Shown: in pieces, positions 1 through 9,356 of the stretch
How positions within the stretch are numbered: the first letter of the stretch is position 1
Layout: each line of letters starts with the position of its first letter
From: CAWHNT01 sp963830775
GTDB lineage: Bacteria; Pseudomonadota; Alphaproteobacteria; Geminicoccales; Geminicoccaceae
Length of the DNA: 64,000 nt
Direction of reading: 5' to 3'
Assembly (NCBI GenBank): GCA_963830775.1
Contig: CAWHNT010000047.1
Span: forward strand, 124,001 to 188,000
Program-made: the position numbers and the translations under genes
Notes under the pieces: model-generated
The model's database searches: none
What the model saw: the letters and a program-made list of their open reading frames with translations, nothing else
What the model was told of the DNA's origin: nothing

Positions 1-564
1 CACGTCGAGCTCGACCGAGCGCTCGCCCGCGAGCTGGAGGAGGCTGCTGCCGGCACCCTCGGCGTGCATCGTCACCGTCTCCTCGTCGGCCAGGAGCACG
101 GCACCGTCGCTCAGCATCACCCGCTGCGAGCGGAACAGGCATTCGGCCGCGCGCAGGCGCAGGCCATCCTCGCAGCCGTCCAGGACGCCGCGCAGGATCG
201 CATGGGCGAGCTGGTCGAGCATCGAGGGCGGGACGGCGGGGGAGGGGTCGAGGACCAGCGAGAGATAGGCGTCCTCGATGGTGGGCTGGCGCAGCAGCCG
301 CTCGCGGAAGGCCAGGAACACCTGCCAGTTCTCGCGCGCGTCGGCGTCGGCGATGCCGACGAGGTTGACGGGGGTCACCGGCCGGCGCGGCTGATCGAGC
401 ATGGCGGCATGCAGGGCGCGCTCGGCCGGGCAGCTCTCCTGCACGGGATGCAGCTCGGCCCGCAGCAGGTAGGCGCGCAGGAAGTCGTCGGTCACGGCGT
501 GGCGGCCGTCGTCGCGGTGCTCCAGAAGGTGCCAGCCGGAGCTGCGCCAGAAGTCCTGCGCCAT
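1..564 (-). CDS. DUF6352 family protein, C-terminus cut by window edge
   Basis: The frame is open from an ATG at 564 to the left edge, so about 188 N-terminal residues are visible and the C-terminus is missing. The protein opens with MAQDFWRSSGWHLLEHRDDG and continues with a TDDFLRAYLLRAEL stretch and a conserved ESC-AERALHAAML segment, which I recognise as DUF6352, an alphaproteobacterial family of unknown function. It starts 2 nt after the stop of the upstream ligase-like gene on the same strand, so the two are probably one transcript. This neighbourhood (DUF4444 then DUF6352) is common in alphaproteobacteria. No catalytic motif is visible and no function is assigned. Confidence 0.7.
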   Translation of the reverse strand, partial: MAQDFWRSSGWHLLEHRDDGRHAVTDDFLRAYLLRAELHPVQESCPAERALHAAMLDQPRRPVTPVNLVGIADADARENWQVFLAFRERLLRQPTIEDAYLSLVLDPSPAVPPSMLDQLAHAILRGVLDGCEDGLRLRAAECLFRSQRVMLSDGAVLLADEETVTMHAEGAGSSLLQLAGERSVELDV

Positions 565-566
565 GG

Positions 567-1277
567 TCAGCCGAGCTCGGGCAGGGCGGTCTCGAGCGGG
601 AGGGCCGCGTCGCCGATCCTGAACCGGCCCGCCTCGTCGAGGCCGGCGACGGTGCCCTCGAACTGGCCCGCCGCGAGCACCAGGCTCGCCTGCTGGCGGC
701 GATTGAAGCAGCGCTCGTTCCAGGCCATGCGCACCGGCGCGAAACCATCCTCCTGCCAGCGATGGGTCCAGTGCAGGAGGTGGCGGGTGATGCTCTCGGC
801 GAGCCGGACGGCGGTGAGGTCGCCGGCACCTTCGTCGGCGAGCGTGGTCACGTCGGGCGCCGTGCCGGGCTCGTGGGCGAGGGGGCCTATCGCCAGATCG
901 AGCCCGAGCAGGAGCCAGGGCGGGACGGCATCGGCTCCTGTCGTTGCCGGCACCGCGAGGCGGACCTGACCTGCGCGGGCACCATCGAGGACGATGCCGT
1001 CCGGCCAGGCGAAGGCGACGGGCAGGGCCGGCGGCAGGAGCGCTCCAAGCGCGTCGCCCGTCGCCACCATGAGCACGTAGGCCGCCAGCAGAGTCTCCGG
1101 CAGCGGCGCCTCGGGCTCCAGCGCCACGGCGAGGCGCAGCCGGTCGCCGCGGTCGGTCCAGTAGACGGTGCCGTCGTCGAGGCCGCGCGGCGCCATCCGC
1201 CGCGCCCGCTCGAACGCATCCACGGCCGCGTCCACGACGACCAGCTGGAAGGCCGGCGGCAGCAGCGGAAAGCTCAC
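567..1277 (-). CDS. Biotin/lipoate A/B protein ligase family protein (DUF4444)
   Basis: A protein of about 236 residues with the fold-family pattern of biotin/lipoate protein ligase-like proteins carrying a DUF4444 tail: an early FERARRMAPRGLDDGTVYW block, a central LALEPEAPLPETLL region, then GQVRLAVPATT, a LGLDLAIGP block and a C-terminal HLLHWTHRWQEDGF segment. It may be a cofactor-attachment enzyme or a non-catalytic relative; the classical RRGR-type lysine-adenylating motif is not seen. An ATG at 1349 is possible, but it would share the CATG with the start of the divergent gene, so I prefer the GTG at 1277. The stop lies 2 nt before the DUF6352 start. Confidence 0.6.
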   Translation of the reverse strand: MSFPLLPPAFQLVVVDAAVDAFERARRMAPRGLDDGTVYWTDRGDRLRLAVALEPEAPLPETLLAAYVLMVATGDALGALLPPALPVAFAWPDGIVLDGARAGQVRLAVPATTGADAVPPWLLLGLDLAIGPLAHEPGTAPDVTTLADEGAGDLTAVRLAESITRHLLHWTHRWQEDGFAPVRMAWNERCFNRRQQASLVLAAGQFEGTVAGLDEAGRFRIGDAALPLETALPELG

Positions 1278-1347
1278 CGCCGCCGCCCCGGAACGCTGGA
1301 GCTTCGCCACATCACCGCCTAGCCTCACGGGCAACAGATCAGGTGCC

Positions 1348-2676
1348 ATGCTCTACCATCACAGCCACTACGAACGCGACCGCCCCCTCGGCACATTCTG
1401 GGAGTCCAGCGGCGCCGGGCCGGCGCGGGCTTCTGTTCCGCTCCGGGAGGATAGGAGTGCCGAGGTCGCGATCATCGGAGGTGGGTATACCGGGCTTTCC
1501 TGCGCCTACCACCTTGCCCGCGAGCATGGAATCCAGGCCGTCGTGCTGGAGGCGGGGCCGATCGGCTGGGGGGCTTCGGGGCGCAATGGCGGGTTCTGCG
1601 GGCTGGGTGGGACCAAGCTCGGCTATGGCGCCATGGCGGAGCGGTTCGGGCTGGAGGAGGCTCGCCGCTACTTCGCCTGCCAGAAGGAGGGGGTGGCGCT
1701 CGTCCGCCGCCTTGCCGAGACTGAGGGCTTCGACATTGAGGCGACGGGCGAGGGCGAGCACCTTCTGGCCCACAAGCCCAATCGGGTCCGCGAGCTGCAT
1801 GACAAGGCCGCACTGGTCGAGCGCCTCTTCGGCGAGCGCTGGCCGGTCTGGACCCGCGAGGAGCTGGCGGAGCGGCTGCTCGAGGCTCCCGAGGCGCATG
1901 GCTGCCTCGTGGTGCCGCACTATTTCGGCCTGCACCCGCTGCGCTACGTCCGCGGGCTCGCTGCCGCGGCCGAGACGGCCGGCGCCCGAGTCCACGATGC
2001 CTCGCCGGTCACCGCCTGGGAGCGGGACGCAGCGGCCGCCACACCTTGCGCACGCCCGGCGGCAAGGTCACGGCCGCGCGCGTGCTCGTCGCCACCAACG
2101 GCTACACGCCCGAGCATCTGGTCCCCGCCCTCGCCGGCCGCACGCTCCCGGCCTTGTCCTCGATCCTGGTCACCCGCCCGCTCACAGCCGCCGAGCAGGC
2201 CGCCCACCGCTGGACCCGCCCGGCCCTGATCGCCGACACCCGCAACCTCCTCTTCTACATCCGCCTCCTGCAGCGACGGCCGCCTCCTCTTCGGCAGCCG
2301 CGGCGGCACCGACGCCTCGCCCGCCGCCTTCGAGCGCCGCAAGAGCTGGATGCGCCGCCGCCTGGCGGAGAAGTTCCCGGCCTGGGCGGGCGTGGACATC
2401 GAGCACGCCTGGTGGGGCCTCGTCTGCCTCGCCCGCGACCTGCTCCCGCATCTGGGCTGGCTCGACGCGGAGCGGCGGACGCTCACGGCGCTGGCCTATC
2501 ACGGCGGCGGTGTCGCGTTCTCGACCATGCTGGGCCGGGCGGCAGCCGCGGTGCTGGCCGGGAAGGAGCCGGACCCGCCGCTGCCGGCGTTCATCCGCAA
2601 GCCCGCCGCCGCGGTTCCCGCTGCCGGCGGCGCGGCTGTGGGCGCTGCCGGGCGGCTTATGCCGGTTACAGCGTGA
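1348..2676 (+). pseudogene. FAD-dependent amine/amino-acid oxidoreductase, two frameshifts
   Basis: About 442 residues when corrected. The N-terminus (MLYHHSHYERDRPLGTFW) and the Rossmann motif IIGGGYTGLSCAYHLA, followed by GWGASGRNGGF, match the DAO family, close to gamma-glutamylputrescine oxidase-type enzymes that oxidise amines with FAD and produce hydrogen peroxide. The frame changes near 2030 (one base apparently missing, before a TPGGKVTAARVLVATNGYTPE segment) and returns near 2272 (one base apparently extra, before DGRLLFGSRGGTDA). The C-terminal HGGGVAFSTMLGRAAA segment closes the FAD site. Sequence on both sides of each shift is well conserved, so sequencing error is as likely as a real pseudogene. 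Confidence 0.75.
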
Positions 2677-2796
2677 AGGACGAGCTAAGATAGACAAAGC
2701 ATCGCCGGTTCGCGTAGGGTGTTGATCGCCATGGCCAGCATCTAGCACGAGCATGGCGGAGGACACGGCCGACGCTTGCTGCGCGGCGATGCGGGC

Positions 2797-3519
2797 TCAG
2801 ACCTCCAACAGCGCGTAGGGCTTCCCGTCCGGCTTCGCGATCTGCGCTGCCGTGTTGAAGACCGGGATGCCCCTGGTCGTGGCTCCCTCGTAGGTGCCGT
2901 GGTGGGCGTGGCCGTGGAACACCGCGCGGACGGTGGGGTAGCGGTCGATGGCTTCGGCCAGGCGGGAGGAGCCCAGGAAGGGGAAGATGGATTCGGGCTC
3001 GCCGGCGACGGTGGCGGCGACGGGGGCGTAGTGGAGGACGACGACGGTGCGGTCGGTGTCCAGCGACTTGAGCGCGTGCTCGAGGCGGAGGACCTCGTTC
3101 AGGGTCTCCTGGACGAAGGCCTTGACCGCCTGCTCGCCGAAGGCATCCAGCATGCGGCCGTCGAAGCCGCCGCAGAAGCCCTTGACGCCGGCGAAGCCGA
3201 CGCCGTCGTGGGTGTGGACCTCGTCTTCCAGGAACTTGACGCCGGCCTCGCAGGCGATGCGCTGGACATCGGCGGCCTTGCCCTCGTGATGGTCGTGGTT
3301 GCCGAGCACGGCCAGGACCGGGACGGTGCAGGAGCGCAGATCCTCGGCCAGCGCCTGGGCCTCCTCGACCGTGCCGTGGTTGGTGAGGTCGCCGCAGAGG
3401 CAGAGGATGTCGGCCTCGTGCGAGATCTCGGCGAAGGTCTCGCGCCAGCGGCCGGGGGCGCTCGGGGTGGCGTGGACGTCGCCGATGGCGGCGACGCGCA
3501 AGGGGCGGCCGTCGGGCAT
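2797..3519 (-). CDS. Metallophosphoesterase, calcineurin-like
   Basis: 240 residues. All metal-binding motifs of the calcineurin-like phosphoesterase fold are present in order: GDVHATP near residue 12, GDLTNHG near 46, GNHDHHEG near 75, a lone LHYAP near 180, and HGHAHHG near 210. It should hydrolyse a phosphomonoester or phosphodiester with two bound metals; the substrate cannot be read from sequence. No signal peptide, so cytoplasmic. The ATG at 3519 lies 1 nt after the stop of the nucleotidyltransferase gene, which implies translational coupling and suggests the two enzymes act on the same substrate or modification. Confidence 0.8.
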   Translation of the reverse strand: MPDGRPLRVAAIGDVHATPSAPGRWRETFAEISHEADILCLCGDLTNHGTVEEAQALAEDLRSCTVPVLAVLGNHDHHEGKAADVQRIACEAGVKFLEDEVHTHDGVGFAGVKGFCGGFDGRMLDAFGEQAVKAFVQETLNEVLRLEHALKSLDTDRTVVVLHYAPVAATVAGEPESIFPFLGSSRLAEAIDRYPTVRAVFHGHAHHGTYEGATTRGIPVFNTAAQIAKPDGKPYALLEV

Positions 3520-3520
3520 G

Positions 3521-4345
3521 TCAGGTGGCGGCGGGCGAGGGGGCCGGGCCCACCACGTCGGCGAAGCCCCATTCCATGACGTCGATGCGGTAGTCCTCGG
3601 GCGAGAACAGGCGGCCGCGGCAGACGCGGGTCTGCGGGATCGGCAGGTCGGCATGCTCGTGCGCGCGCTGGAGCAGCTCTTCGTAGAGCCAGCGCGGCAC
3701 GTTCTCGCGCTCGGTGGGATAGATGAAGCGGAAGTTGAGGACGTGCATCAGCAGCACCTCCCAATACTGCTCCATGTGCATGAGCAGGCGCTTCCAGTCG
3801 ATCCGCTCGGACTGGCGCAGGATCATGTGGGCGATGTCGGCGCCGTCGTAGCGGTGCCGGTTCTGGAGCAGGGCCTTGGACCAGATCAGCTCGGTCGGCG
3901 GGGTGAGCTGGACCTGGACTCCGTAGAGCTCGGCCGGGTGGCTCTCCTGGAACCACTGGTCGGAGACGGTGACGACGGCCACGGCCGAGCTGAAGATCAC
4001 GTCGAAGAAGCACAGCCCACGGCGAACCTTGGCCAGCCAGCGCTCGTCCTCGATCTCGGTCTCGAAGCCCTGGTCCTTGAAGTGCAGCAGGATGCGCGGG
4101 AAGTCGCCCGCCTTGCAGAAGATGTCGAGGTCCTTGGTCGCCCGGTTGATGCCGGTGTAGCAGTTCACGGCGAAGGTGCCGGCGACGAGGAACGGGATGC
4201 CGCTGCCGGCCAGGAGGCGCAGGCTGTCCCGGTAGAACTGGTCGGCCTCGGGCGGGGCGAGGTCAGAGGCCGGTGGGGGCGAGCCCGCGAGCGGCGCGTA
4301 GCTGCTGCCGATCGGGGCGGGTTCGGAGGAGGTGCTTCCCAGCAT
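3521..4345 (-). CDS. Nucleotidyltransferase-fold protein
   Basis: 274 residues. After a low-complexity N-terminus there is a minimal nucleotidyltransferase core: IPFLVAGTFAVNCYTG (the glycine loop), then ATKDLDIFCKAGD with the paired acidic residues, and a third acidic position near the FFDVIFSS strand. This pattern resembles the AbiEii/MNT-like nucleotidyltransferase superfamily. The C-terminal half is alpha-helical with a RYDGADIAHMIL segment seen in similar proteins. It could nucleotidylate a protein or RNA. It sits between the yeaH gene (with a short scrap between) and a phosphoesterase on one strand. The function is inferred from fold only. Confidence 0.65.
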   Translation of the reverse strand: MLGSTSSEPAPIGSSYAPLAGSPPPASDLAPPEADQFYRDSLRLLAGSGIPFLVAGTFAVNCYTGINRATKDLDIFCKAGDFPRILLHFKDQGFETEIEDERWLAKVRRGLCFFDVIFSSAVAVVTVSDQWFQESHPAELYGVQVQLTPPTELIWSKALLQNRHRYDGADIAHMILRQSERIDWKRLLMHMEQYWEVLLMHVLNFRFIYPTERENVPRWLYEELLQRAHEHADLPIPQTRVCRGRLFSPEDYRIDVMEWGFADVVGPAPSPAAT

Positions 4346-4390
4346 GCCTTGGGAACGCGGGCGGAACCGCCCCGGTTCCCGGGCCGCCGC

Positions 4391-4538
4391 TCAGTCCTCG
4401 TCGATCAGGCCGTGGCGGTTGGCGGGGTACCAGTCTTCCTCAAGGAGGCGCTCCAGAGAGCCGCCGCATCTCGTCGGCTTGGCCCAGCGCCCAGGCATAG
4501 TAGTCGCGGTCGTAGAGCTTCTCGAGCTGGGCTGCCAC
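4391..4538 (-). pseudogene. Short DUF29-like remnant with a frame change
   Basis: A GTG at 4538 overlapping the end region of yeaH begins VAAQLEKLYDRDYYAWALGQ, which looks like the start of a DUF29 protein, then reaches TGA within about 32 codons. Shifting the frame near 4455 gives LERLLEEDWYPANRHGLIDED and a stop at 4391. DUF29 proteins are normally about 140-150 residues, so even the corrected product of about 48 residues is truncated. It occupies the position where spoVR would be expected after yeaH. Low confidence that it is expressed. Confidence 0.35.
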
Positions 4539-4545
4539 GCGAGCC

Positions 4546-5760
4546 TCACTCCGCTCCGGCCCGGTCCCGAGCCAGGAAGCTCTTGAAGGCGGGCCAGATG
4601 TCCTCGCGGCGCTCGATCAGCACGGACTGGAAGTTCTCGGCCTCGAGGCGGCGGAAGCGCTCCAGCATCGAGCTCTCGTAATAGTGCGAGCCCATCGGCT
4701 TGATCTCGCCGTAGCCGAAAAGGTTGCAGAGCTCGCAGAGCTCGCGGCCGGCGCGCAGGGCTTCCTCGTTGTCGCTCTCGAAATTGTCGCCGTCCGAGCA
4801 GTGGAAGGCGTAGACGTTCCAGTGGGCCGGATGATAGCGCTGCTCGATGATCTCCAGGGCCTTCTTGTAGCCCGAGGAGATCAGGGTGCCGCCGCTCTCG
4901 CCTTTGTGGAAGAACTCGTCCTCGGTCACCTCCTTCGCCTGGGTGTGGTGGGCGACGAAGACGATCTCGACCGCCTGGTACTTGGTGCACAGGAACTGAT
5001 AGAGGAGGAAGAAGAAGCTGCGCGCCAGATACTTCTTCAGGCGGTCCATCGAGCCCGAGGTGTCCATGATGCAGATGACGACCGCGTTGCTCTCCTCGCG
5101 CTCGTCCAGCACCAGACGCTTGTAGGTGAGGTCCTCCTTGCGGAAGGGGAAACGCTGCGGCTCGGGCTCGCCCTCCGGCGCGTCGGCACGCTCCGGATCG
5201 GGCTCGGGCTGGGCGAAGCCGACGCCCGAGGCGATCTGGCGGCGGAGCTTGGCGCGGACCGTGCGCCGGCGGTCCAGATGCACCCGGATCCCGGCTTTCC
5301 GGTAGCCCTGACGCTTGGCGACCCGCTCGCTCATCGCCTGCTTCAGGATCTTCCGCTCGAGGTCCGGCAGCTCCAGATCCTCGAACATGATGTCGACCAG
5401 CTCGTCGAGCGTGATCTCGGTCTCGTAATAGTCGACGCCAGGATCGCCGCCAGCGGGACCGGGTGCCTGACCCTTCTTGCCCGCCTGGCCCACGATCTGG
5501 CCGGCCTCGGTGTCACCGTTGCCGGTGCCGACACCGCCCGCATTCTCGCCGTAGACGAAGCGGTACTCCTTCACGCCGCGGATCGGGACCTTGATGATCC
5601 GGTCCCGGTCGCGGCCGATGATGCTCTCTTCGGCGATGATGTCGGCGATGTTCTCGCGGATCGACTTCCTGAGCTTCTCGCGGTGACGCTTGCGATCGCC
5701 TGCGCTCCGGTCGGAGCGCAGCGCATCGGACTCGTTGTAGGGGCGGAATACCGTGCTCAT
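4546..5760 (-). CDS. yeaH: YeaH/YhbH family protein (DUF444), vWA-like
   Basis: 404 residues, matching the usual length of the family. The N-terminus (IIGRDRDRIIKVPIRGVKEYRF) and the middle segment YETEITLDELVDIMFEDLELP are hallmarks of DUF444. The C-terminal half is a von Willebrand A-type domain with the metal-binding motif DTSGSM at about residues 233-238. Homologues (E. coli YeaH, Bacillus YhbH) are co-expressed with the PrkA kinase and act in nitrogen-stress or sporulation-related responses. It begins 43 nt after prkA on the same strand, so the two are almost certainly one operon. Confidence 0.92.
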   Translation of the reverse strand: MSTVFRPYNESDALRSDRSAGDRKRHREKLRKSIRENIADIIAEESIIGRDRDRIIKVPIRGVKEYRFVYGENAGGVGTGNGDTEAGQIVGQAGKKGQAPGPAGGDPGVDYYETEITLDELVDIMFEDLELPDLERKILKQAMSERVAKRQGYRKAGIRVHLDRRRTVRAKLRRQIASGVGFAQPEPDPERADAPEGEPEPQRFPFRKEDLTYKRLVLDEREESNAVVICIMDTSGSMDRLKKYLARSFFFLLYQFLCTKYQAVEIVFVAHHTQAKEVTEDEFFHKGESGGTLISSGYKKALEIIEQRYHPAHWNVYAFHCSDGDNFESDNEEALRAGRELCELCNLFGYGEIKPMGSHYYESSMLERFRRLEAENFQSVLIERREDIWPAFKSFLARDRAGAE

Positions 5761-5803
5761 CGGGTGGCGCCGGGGCGGCCGCCCGAAGGCGCCGCGCCCC
5801 TGC

Positions 5804-7735
5804 TCAGTCCTTCCAGAGGTGGTTGGCCGCGTACTTCAGGATCGTGTCGATGCTGTCCTCATTGTAGCCCTGGCCGATGAGGTTTTCCACCATCGAGTCG
5901 TACTTCTGCCGCTGCTCGTCGTCCCTCGTGCGCGCCTTGGTGATGATGCGACTGATGTCGCGCACCGAGTTCATCAGCTTCTTCTCGATCGCTTCCTTGA
6001 GCGGCTCGTAGGAGGTGTAGGCGATCCTCTCGCCGCGGCGGGTCGCCGCCCACAGATACGCGATCACCTCCTGCCGGAAGCCGTCGGCCGCCGGGCCGAT
6101 GATCGCGATCTGCTCCTCGATCGACTTCAGGAAGCCCTCGTCCGGCTGCATCTCCTCGCGGGTCGTGCGGTCCTTGAGCTTGGTCTTGGTGACGTAGGCC
6201 TCGGCATTGTCGAGATAGTTGTGGAACAGTGTCTCGGCCTGGTCCTTGAAGCTGTAGACGAAGGCCTTGGTGATGTCCTTCTCGAGCATCTCCAGATAGA
6301 CCTTGTGCAGCGTGTCCTGGAGGAACTCGAGATACTGCTTCTTGGTGTCGTCGGGGTAGTCGGCCTCCTTGACCATGCCGATCAGCGCCTCGCGGACGCT
6401 GATCGGGTGGATGGAGCCGTCGTTGCGGGTAAGCGCGGTATCCAGCGCCTTCATCACGAAGCGGGTGCTGATGCCGAACAGTCCCTCGCGCTTGCCGTCG
6501 TCGCGCAGCTCATGCGAGGTGAGCTTCTTGGGCCTGCCCTTCTCCAGCACCTCCTCGCCGTTGTAGAGCTTGAGCTTGGTGACGAGGTCGCACTTGGGCG
6601 TCGGCTCCAGCCGCGAGAGCACCGCGAACATCGAGGCGATCTCGAGCGTGTGCGGCGCTATCCTGGCCTTGAACTTCGAGCGCCGCAGGAACTTCTCGTA
6701 GATCTTCACCTCCTCGGTGAGGCGAAGATTGTAGGGCACCTTGACCACCACGATACGGTCGAGGATGGCCTCGTTGGTGTGGTCGGCCTTGAACTTCTGC
6801 CACTCGGCCTCGTTGCTGTGGGCGACGATCACCGTGTCGACATAGATGGTGCCGTGCCGGCCGGGCGCAGGCACGAACTTCTCCTGCGTCGCGGTGATCA
6901 TGGTGTGGAGATACTCGGTCTCGTTCTTGAAGACCTCGATGAACTCCACCATGCCGCGATTGCCGACATTGAAGGCGCCGTTGAGCTCCAGGACCCTGGG
7001 GTCGCCCTCGCTGTAGCGGTCCAGCTTGCTGATGTCTTCCGAGCCGATGAGGACCGAGGTGTCCTGATTGTTCGGGTCGACCGGCGGGACCACGCCGATG
7101 CCGCGCCGGGCGCGCTTGCTGAAGGTGAGGGTCTTGATCGGCACCGTCTCGTACTTGCCGCCGAAATCGTTCATCAGCCGCCAGCGGCAGGACGGGCACA
7201 AGTCGCCCTCGATCTTGGCCCCGAGCATGTCCTCGAAGGCCAGGCGCAGGTGGCGGGGGATGAGGTGGAGGGGGTCCTCCTGGATCGGGCAGCCCTCGAT
7301 CGTATAGATCGGGTCGGTGTCCTCGAGCCCGCGCTTCAGCCGCTCGACCAGGGAGCTCTTGCCCGAGCCCACCGGGCCCATGAGGTAGAGCACCTGCCGG
7401 CTCTCCTCGCCGCCCATGGCCGCGGAGTGGAAGTAGCGCACGATCTTCTCGAGCGTGCGCTCCATGCCGAAGAACTCGTCCTTGAAGAAGCCGTAGATGG
7501 TGACCGTCTCGTCGCCGAAGACGCGCTTGGCCTTGGGATCGGCCTCGAGGTCGAGCGGCGCCACGCCCGGCGCCACCATCATGTCGTACATGCGCTTGTG
7601 CGCGAGATCGGCCAGATGCGGGTTAGTCTTGACCAGCTCCAGATACTGCAGGAACGTGCCCGACCATTCGCGCTTCTGGCGCTCGGCGCGATCCTGCTCG
7701 ATCAGCGTTGCGAAGTCGATCGTCTCACCTGACAT
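5804..7735 (-). CDS. prkA: PrkA family serine protein kinase
   Basis: 643 residues, the normal size for PrkA. An AAA-type P-loop, GPVGSGKSS, lies at about residues 120-128, and the C-terminal half carries the PrkA domain with its KKQYLEFLQDTLHKVY-like helices. Family members (E. coli YeaG, Bacillus PrkA) are cytoplasmic stress-induced proteins that have kinase activity and may also act as AAA proteases. It is the first gene of a leftward run that continues with yeaH, a DUF29-like scrap, a nucleotidyltransferase and a phosphoesterase. ATG at 7735 fits the conserved family start. Confidence 0.95.
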   Translation of the reverse strand: MSGETIDFATLIEQDRAERQKREWSGTFLQYLELVKTNPHLADLAHKRMYDMMVAPGVAPLDLEADPKAKRVFGDETVTIYGFFKDEFFGMERTLEKIVRYFHSAAMGGEESRQVLYLMGPVGSGKSSLVERLKRGLEDTDPIYTIEGCPIQEDPLHLIPRHLRLAFEDMLGAKIEGDLCPSCRWRLMNDFGGKYETVPIKTLTFSKRARRGIGVVPPVDPNNQDTSVLIGSEDISKLDRYSEGDPRVLELNGAFNVGNRGMVEFIEVFKNETEYLHTMITATQEKFVPAPGRHGTIYVDTVIVAHSNEAEWQKFKADHTNEAILDRIVVVKVPYNLRLTEEVKIYEKFLRRSKFKARIAPHTLEIASMFAVLSRLEPTPKCDLVTKLKLYNGEEVLEKGRPKKLTSHELRDDGKREGLFGISTRFVMKALDTALTRNDGSIHPISVREALIGMVKEADYPDDTKKQYLEFLQDTLHKVYLEMLEKDITKAFVYSFKDQAETLFHNYLDNAEAYVTKTKLKDRTTREEMQPDEGFLKSIEEQIAIIGPAADGFRQEVIAYLWAATRRGERIAYTSYEPLKEAIEKKLMNSVRDISRIITKARTRDDEQRQKYDSMVENLIGQGYNEDSIDTILKYAANHLWKD

Positions 7736-8348
7736 GCACTCGGACCCTGGCTCGTGTGACCGTCACGACGCTCCCCCGAACCGCCTACGGGCCATGGCTT
7801 GCTCTTCCGGCGCCAGTTCGGCCCTTGTACGGAACATAGCGGCTACGACCGGGATAGGCTCCCGCGCCGCGGCGACCAGCCCGCAAATGTGATCTGCTGT
7901 TGATCGAGCCCCGGTGAGGGGATGAGAGTGCCCGATGAGATCGCGGTCAGCCGTCTGCGCGTGGCGCCAGTGGGCCGGCCACGCCGTTGGGACACGATCA
8001 CTCACGCTAATCGCTTGCACCCTCACACGCTGGCCAGGAACGACCGACGTCTACGCTGGGTCGCCCCGGCACATCCCGCCCGACAATCCAATAGTCTAGG
8101 GAACGGCCCCCCTGCGTCAATACAAGATCGCGGGTCGAGAAGGTGTTAATCATTCAACAAGTTCGGCTATGGCGCCACGGTCATCCGCCGGCCCGGGCTG
8201 TGGTTTGGGCCCATCCGGTGCCCGCGTTCAACGCTGGAGGAGTGTCCTACGCGCAGGCGCAGCACCGCGGCCGCTTCCCGCATGGTGTGCCCTTCGCTAG
8301 AAGGCAGGCACGGCCGCCGCAGGGGGCGAGCGAACAGGGGAGGCAATC
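7736..8348. other. Intergenic region between divergent prkA and tctC
   Basis: About 610 bp between two divergent genes. It must hold the promoters of both the prkA run and the tct operon. I see no convincing coding frame, no clear sigma-70 pair and no EcfG-like pair. A GGAAC occurs at about 8100 but has no matching -10 element. Short open frames here look like chance frames in GC-rich DNA. Confidence 0.5.
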
Positions 8349-9323
8349 ATGCTGGGCAGGCGTCATCTCGTGGGCTTGGCCTTTGGCCTGGGGCTGGTCG
8401 CGGCCGCAGGTGCTGCCGAGGCCGCCTATCCGGATCGGCCGATCACGCTGATCTGCCCCTGGGGTGCGGGCGGCGGCACCGACGCCACGGCGCGGATCGT
8501 GGCGAGCCTGCTCGAGAAGGAGCTGGGCGTGCCGGTGAACGTGGTCAACCGCATCGGCGGCAGCGGCGTGGTCGGGCACTCGGCGATCGCGACGGCGGCC
8601 CCGGACGGCTACACGCTGGGGATCCTCACGGTCGAGATCGGGATGATGCACTGGCAGGGCCTGACCGAGCTCACCAGCAAGGACTACACGCCCCTGGCCC
8701 TCTTCAACGAGGATCCGGCCGGGCTGCAGGTGACGGCGGACGCGCCCTATGCCACCGCCAAGGACCTGCTGGAGGCGGTGAAGGGGACGCAGAAGGGCGA
8801 GATGAAGGCCTCGGGCACGGGCCAGGGCGGGATCTGGCACCTGGCCATCGCCGGCATGCTGCAGGAGGCCGGGCTGCCGCCCGACCAGGTGCAGTGGGTG
8901 CCGAGCCAGGGGGCGGCCCCGGGCCTTCAGGATCTCGTGGCGGGCGGCGTGCAGATCGTGCCGAGCTCGGTGCCCGAGGCGAAGTCGCTCATGGATGCCG
9001 GCAAGGTGAAGAGCCTGGCCGTGATGTCCGAGCAGCGCAACCCGGCCTTCCCCGACGTGCCGACGCTGAAGGAGGCTACCGGGATTTCCTGGACCATCGG
9101 CGCCTGGCGCGGTTTCGCCGGCCCCAAGGGCCTGCCGCAGGAGGTGACGGACAAGCTGGTGCCGGCCTTCGCCAAGGTCTACGAGAGCAATGATTACAAG
9201 AACTTCATGGGCCAGCGCGGATTCGGCGTCATCTACATGCCGCCCGAGGAGTTCGCGAAGTTCGCCGAGGCCCGCGACCAGAGCCTGGGCGAGGTGATGA
9301 AGGGGATCGGGCTCGCGAAGTAG
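8349..9323 (+). CDS. tctC: Tripartite tricarboxylate transporter substrate-binding protein
   Basis: 324 residues with an N-terminal signal peptide (hydrophobic run ending AAEAAYPDRP). The family signature YPDRPITLICPWGAGGGTDATA follows, then GGSGVVGHSAIATAAPDGYTLG and a C-terminal FAKFAEARDQSLGEVMKGIG. This is a TctC/Bug-type periplasmic receptor that binds a carboxylic acid, such as a citrate-like or sugar-acid ligand, and delivers it to the TctAB membrane pair. It heads an operon with tctB, tctA and a dehydrogenase. Confidence 0.93.
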   Translation: MLGRRHLVGLAFGLGLVAAAGAAEAAYPDRPITLICPWGAGGGTDATARIVASLLEKELGVPVNVVNRIGGSGVVGHSAIATAAPDGYTLGILTVEIGMMHWQGLTELTSKDYTPLALFNEDPAGLQVTADAPYATAKDLLEAVKGTQKGEMKASGTGQGGIWHLAIAGMLQEAGLPPDQVQWVPSQGAAPGLQDLVAGGVQIVPSSVPEAKSLMDAGKVKSLAVMSEQRNPAFPDVPTLKEATGISWTIGAWRGFAGPKGLPQEVTDKLVPAFAKVYESNDYKNFMGQRGFGVIYMPPEEFAKFAEARDQSLGEVMKGIGLAK

Positions 9324-9356
9324 CAGCGCCGGCCTTCAGGTGAAGCGGCATCCCGT

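Noticed and set aside
5753..7732. Open frame of 659 codons on the + strand opposite prkA
   Set aside because: Leu/Asp/His-rich shadow of prkA, no motif.
8143..8451. Short + strand frame before tctC
   Set aside because: No ribosome site, overlaps the real tctC start, composition like chance frames.
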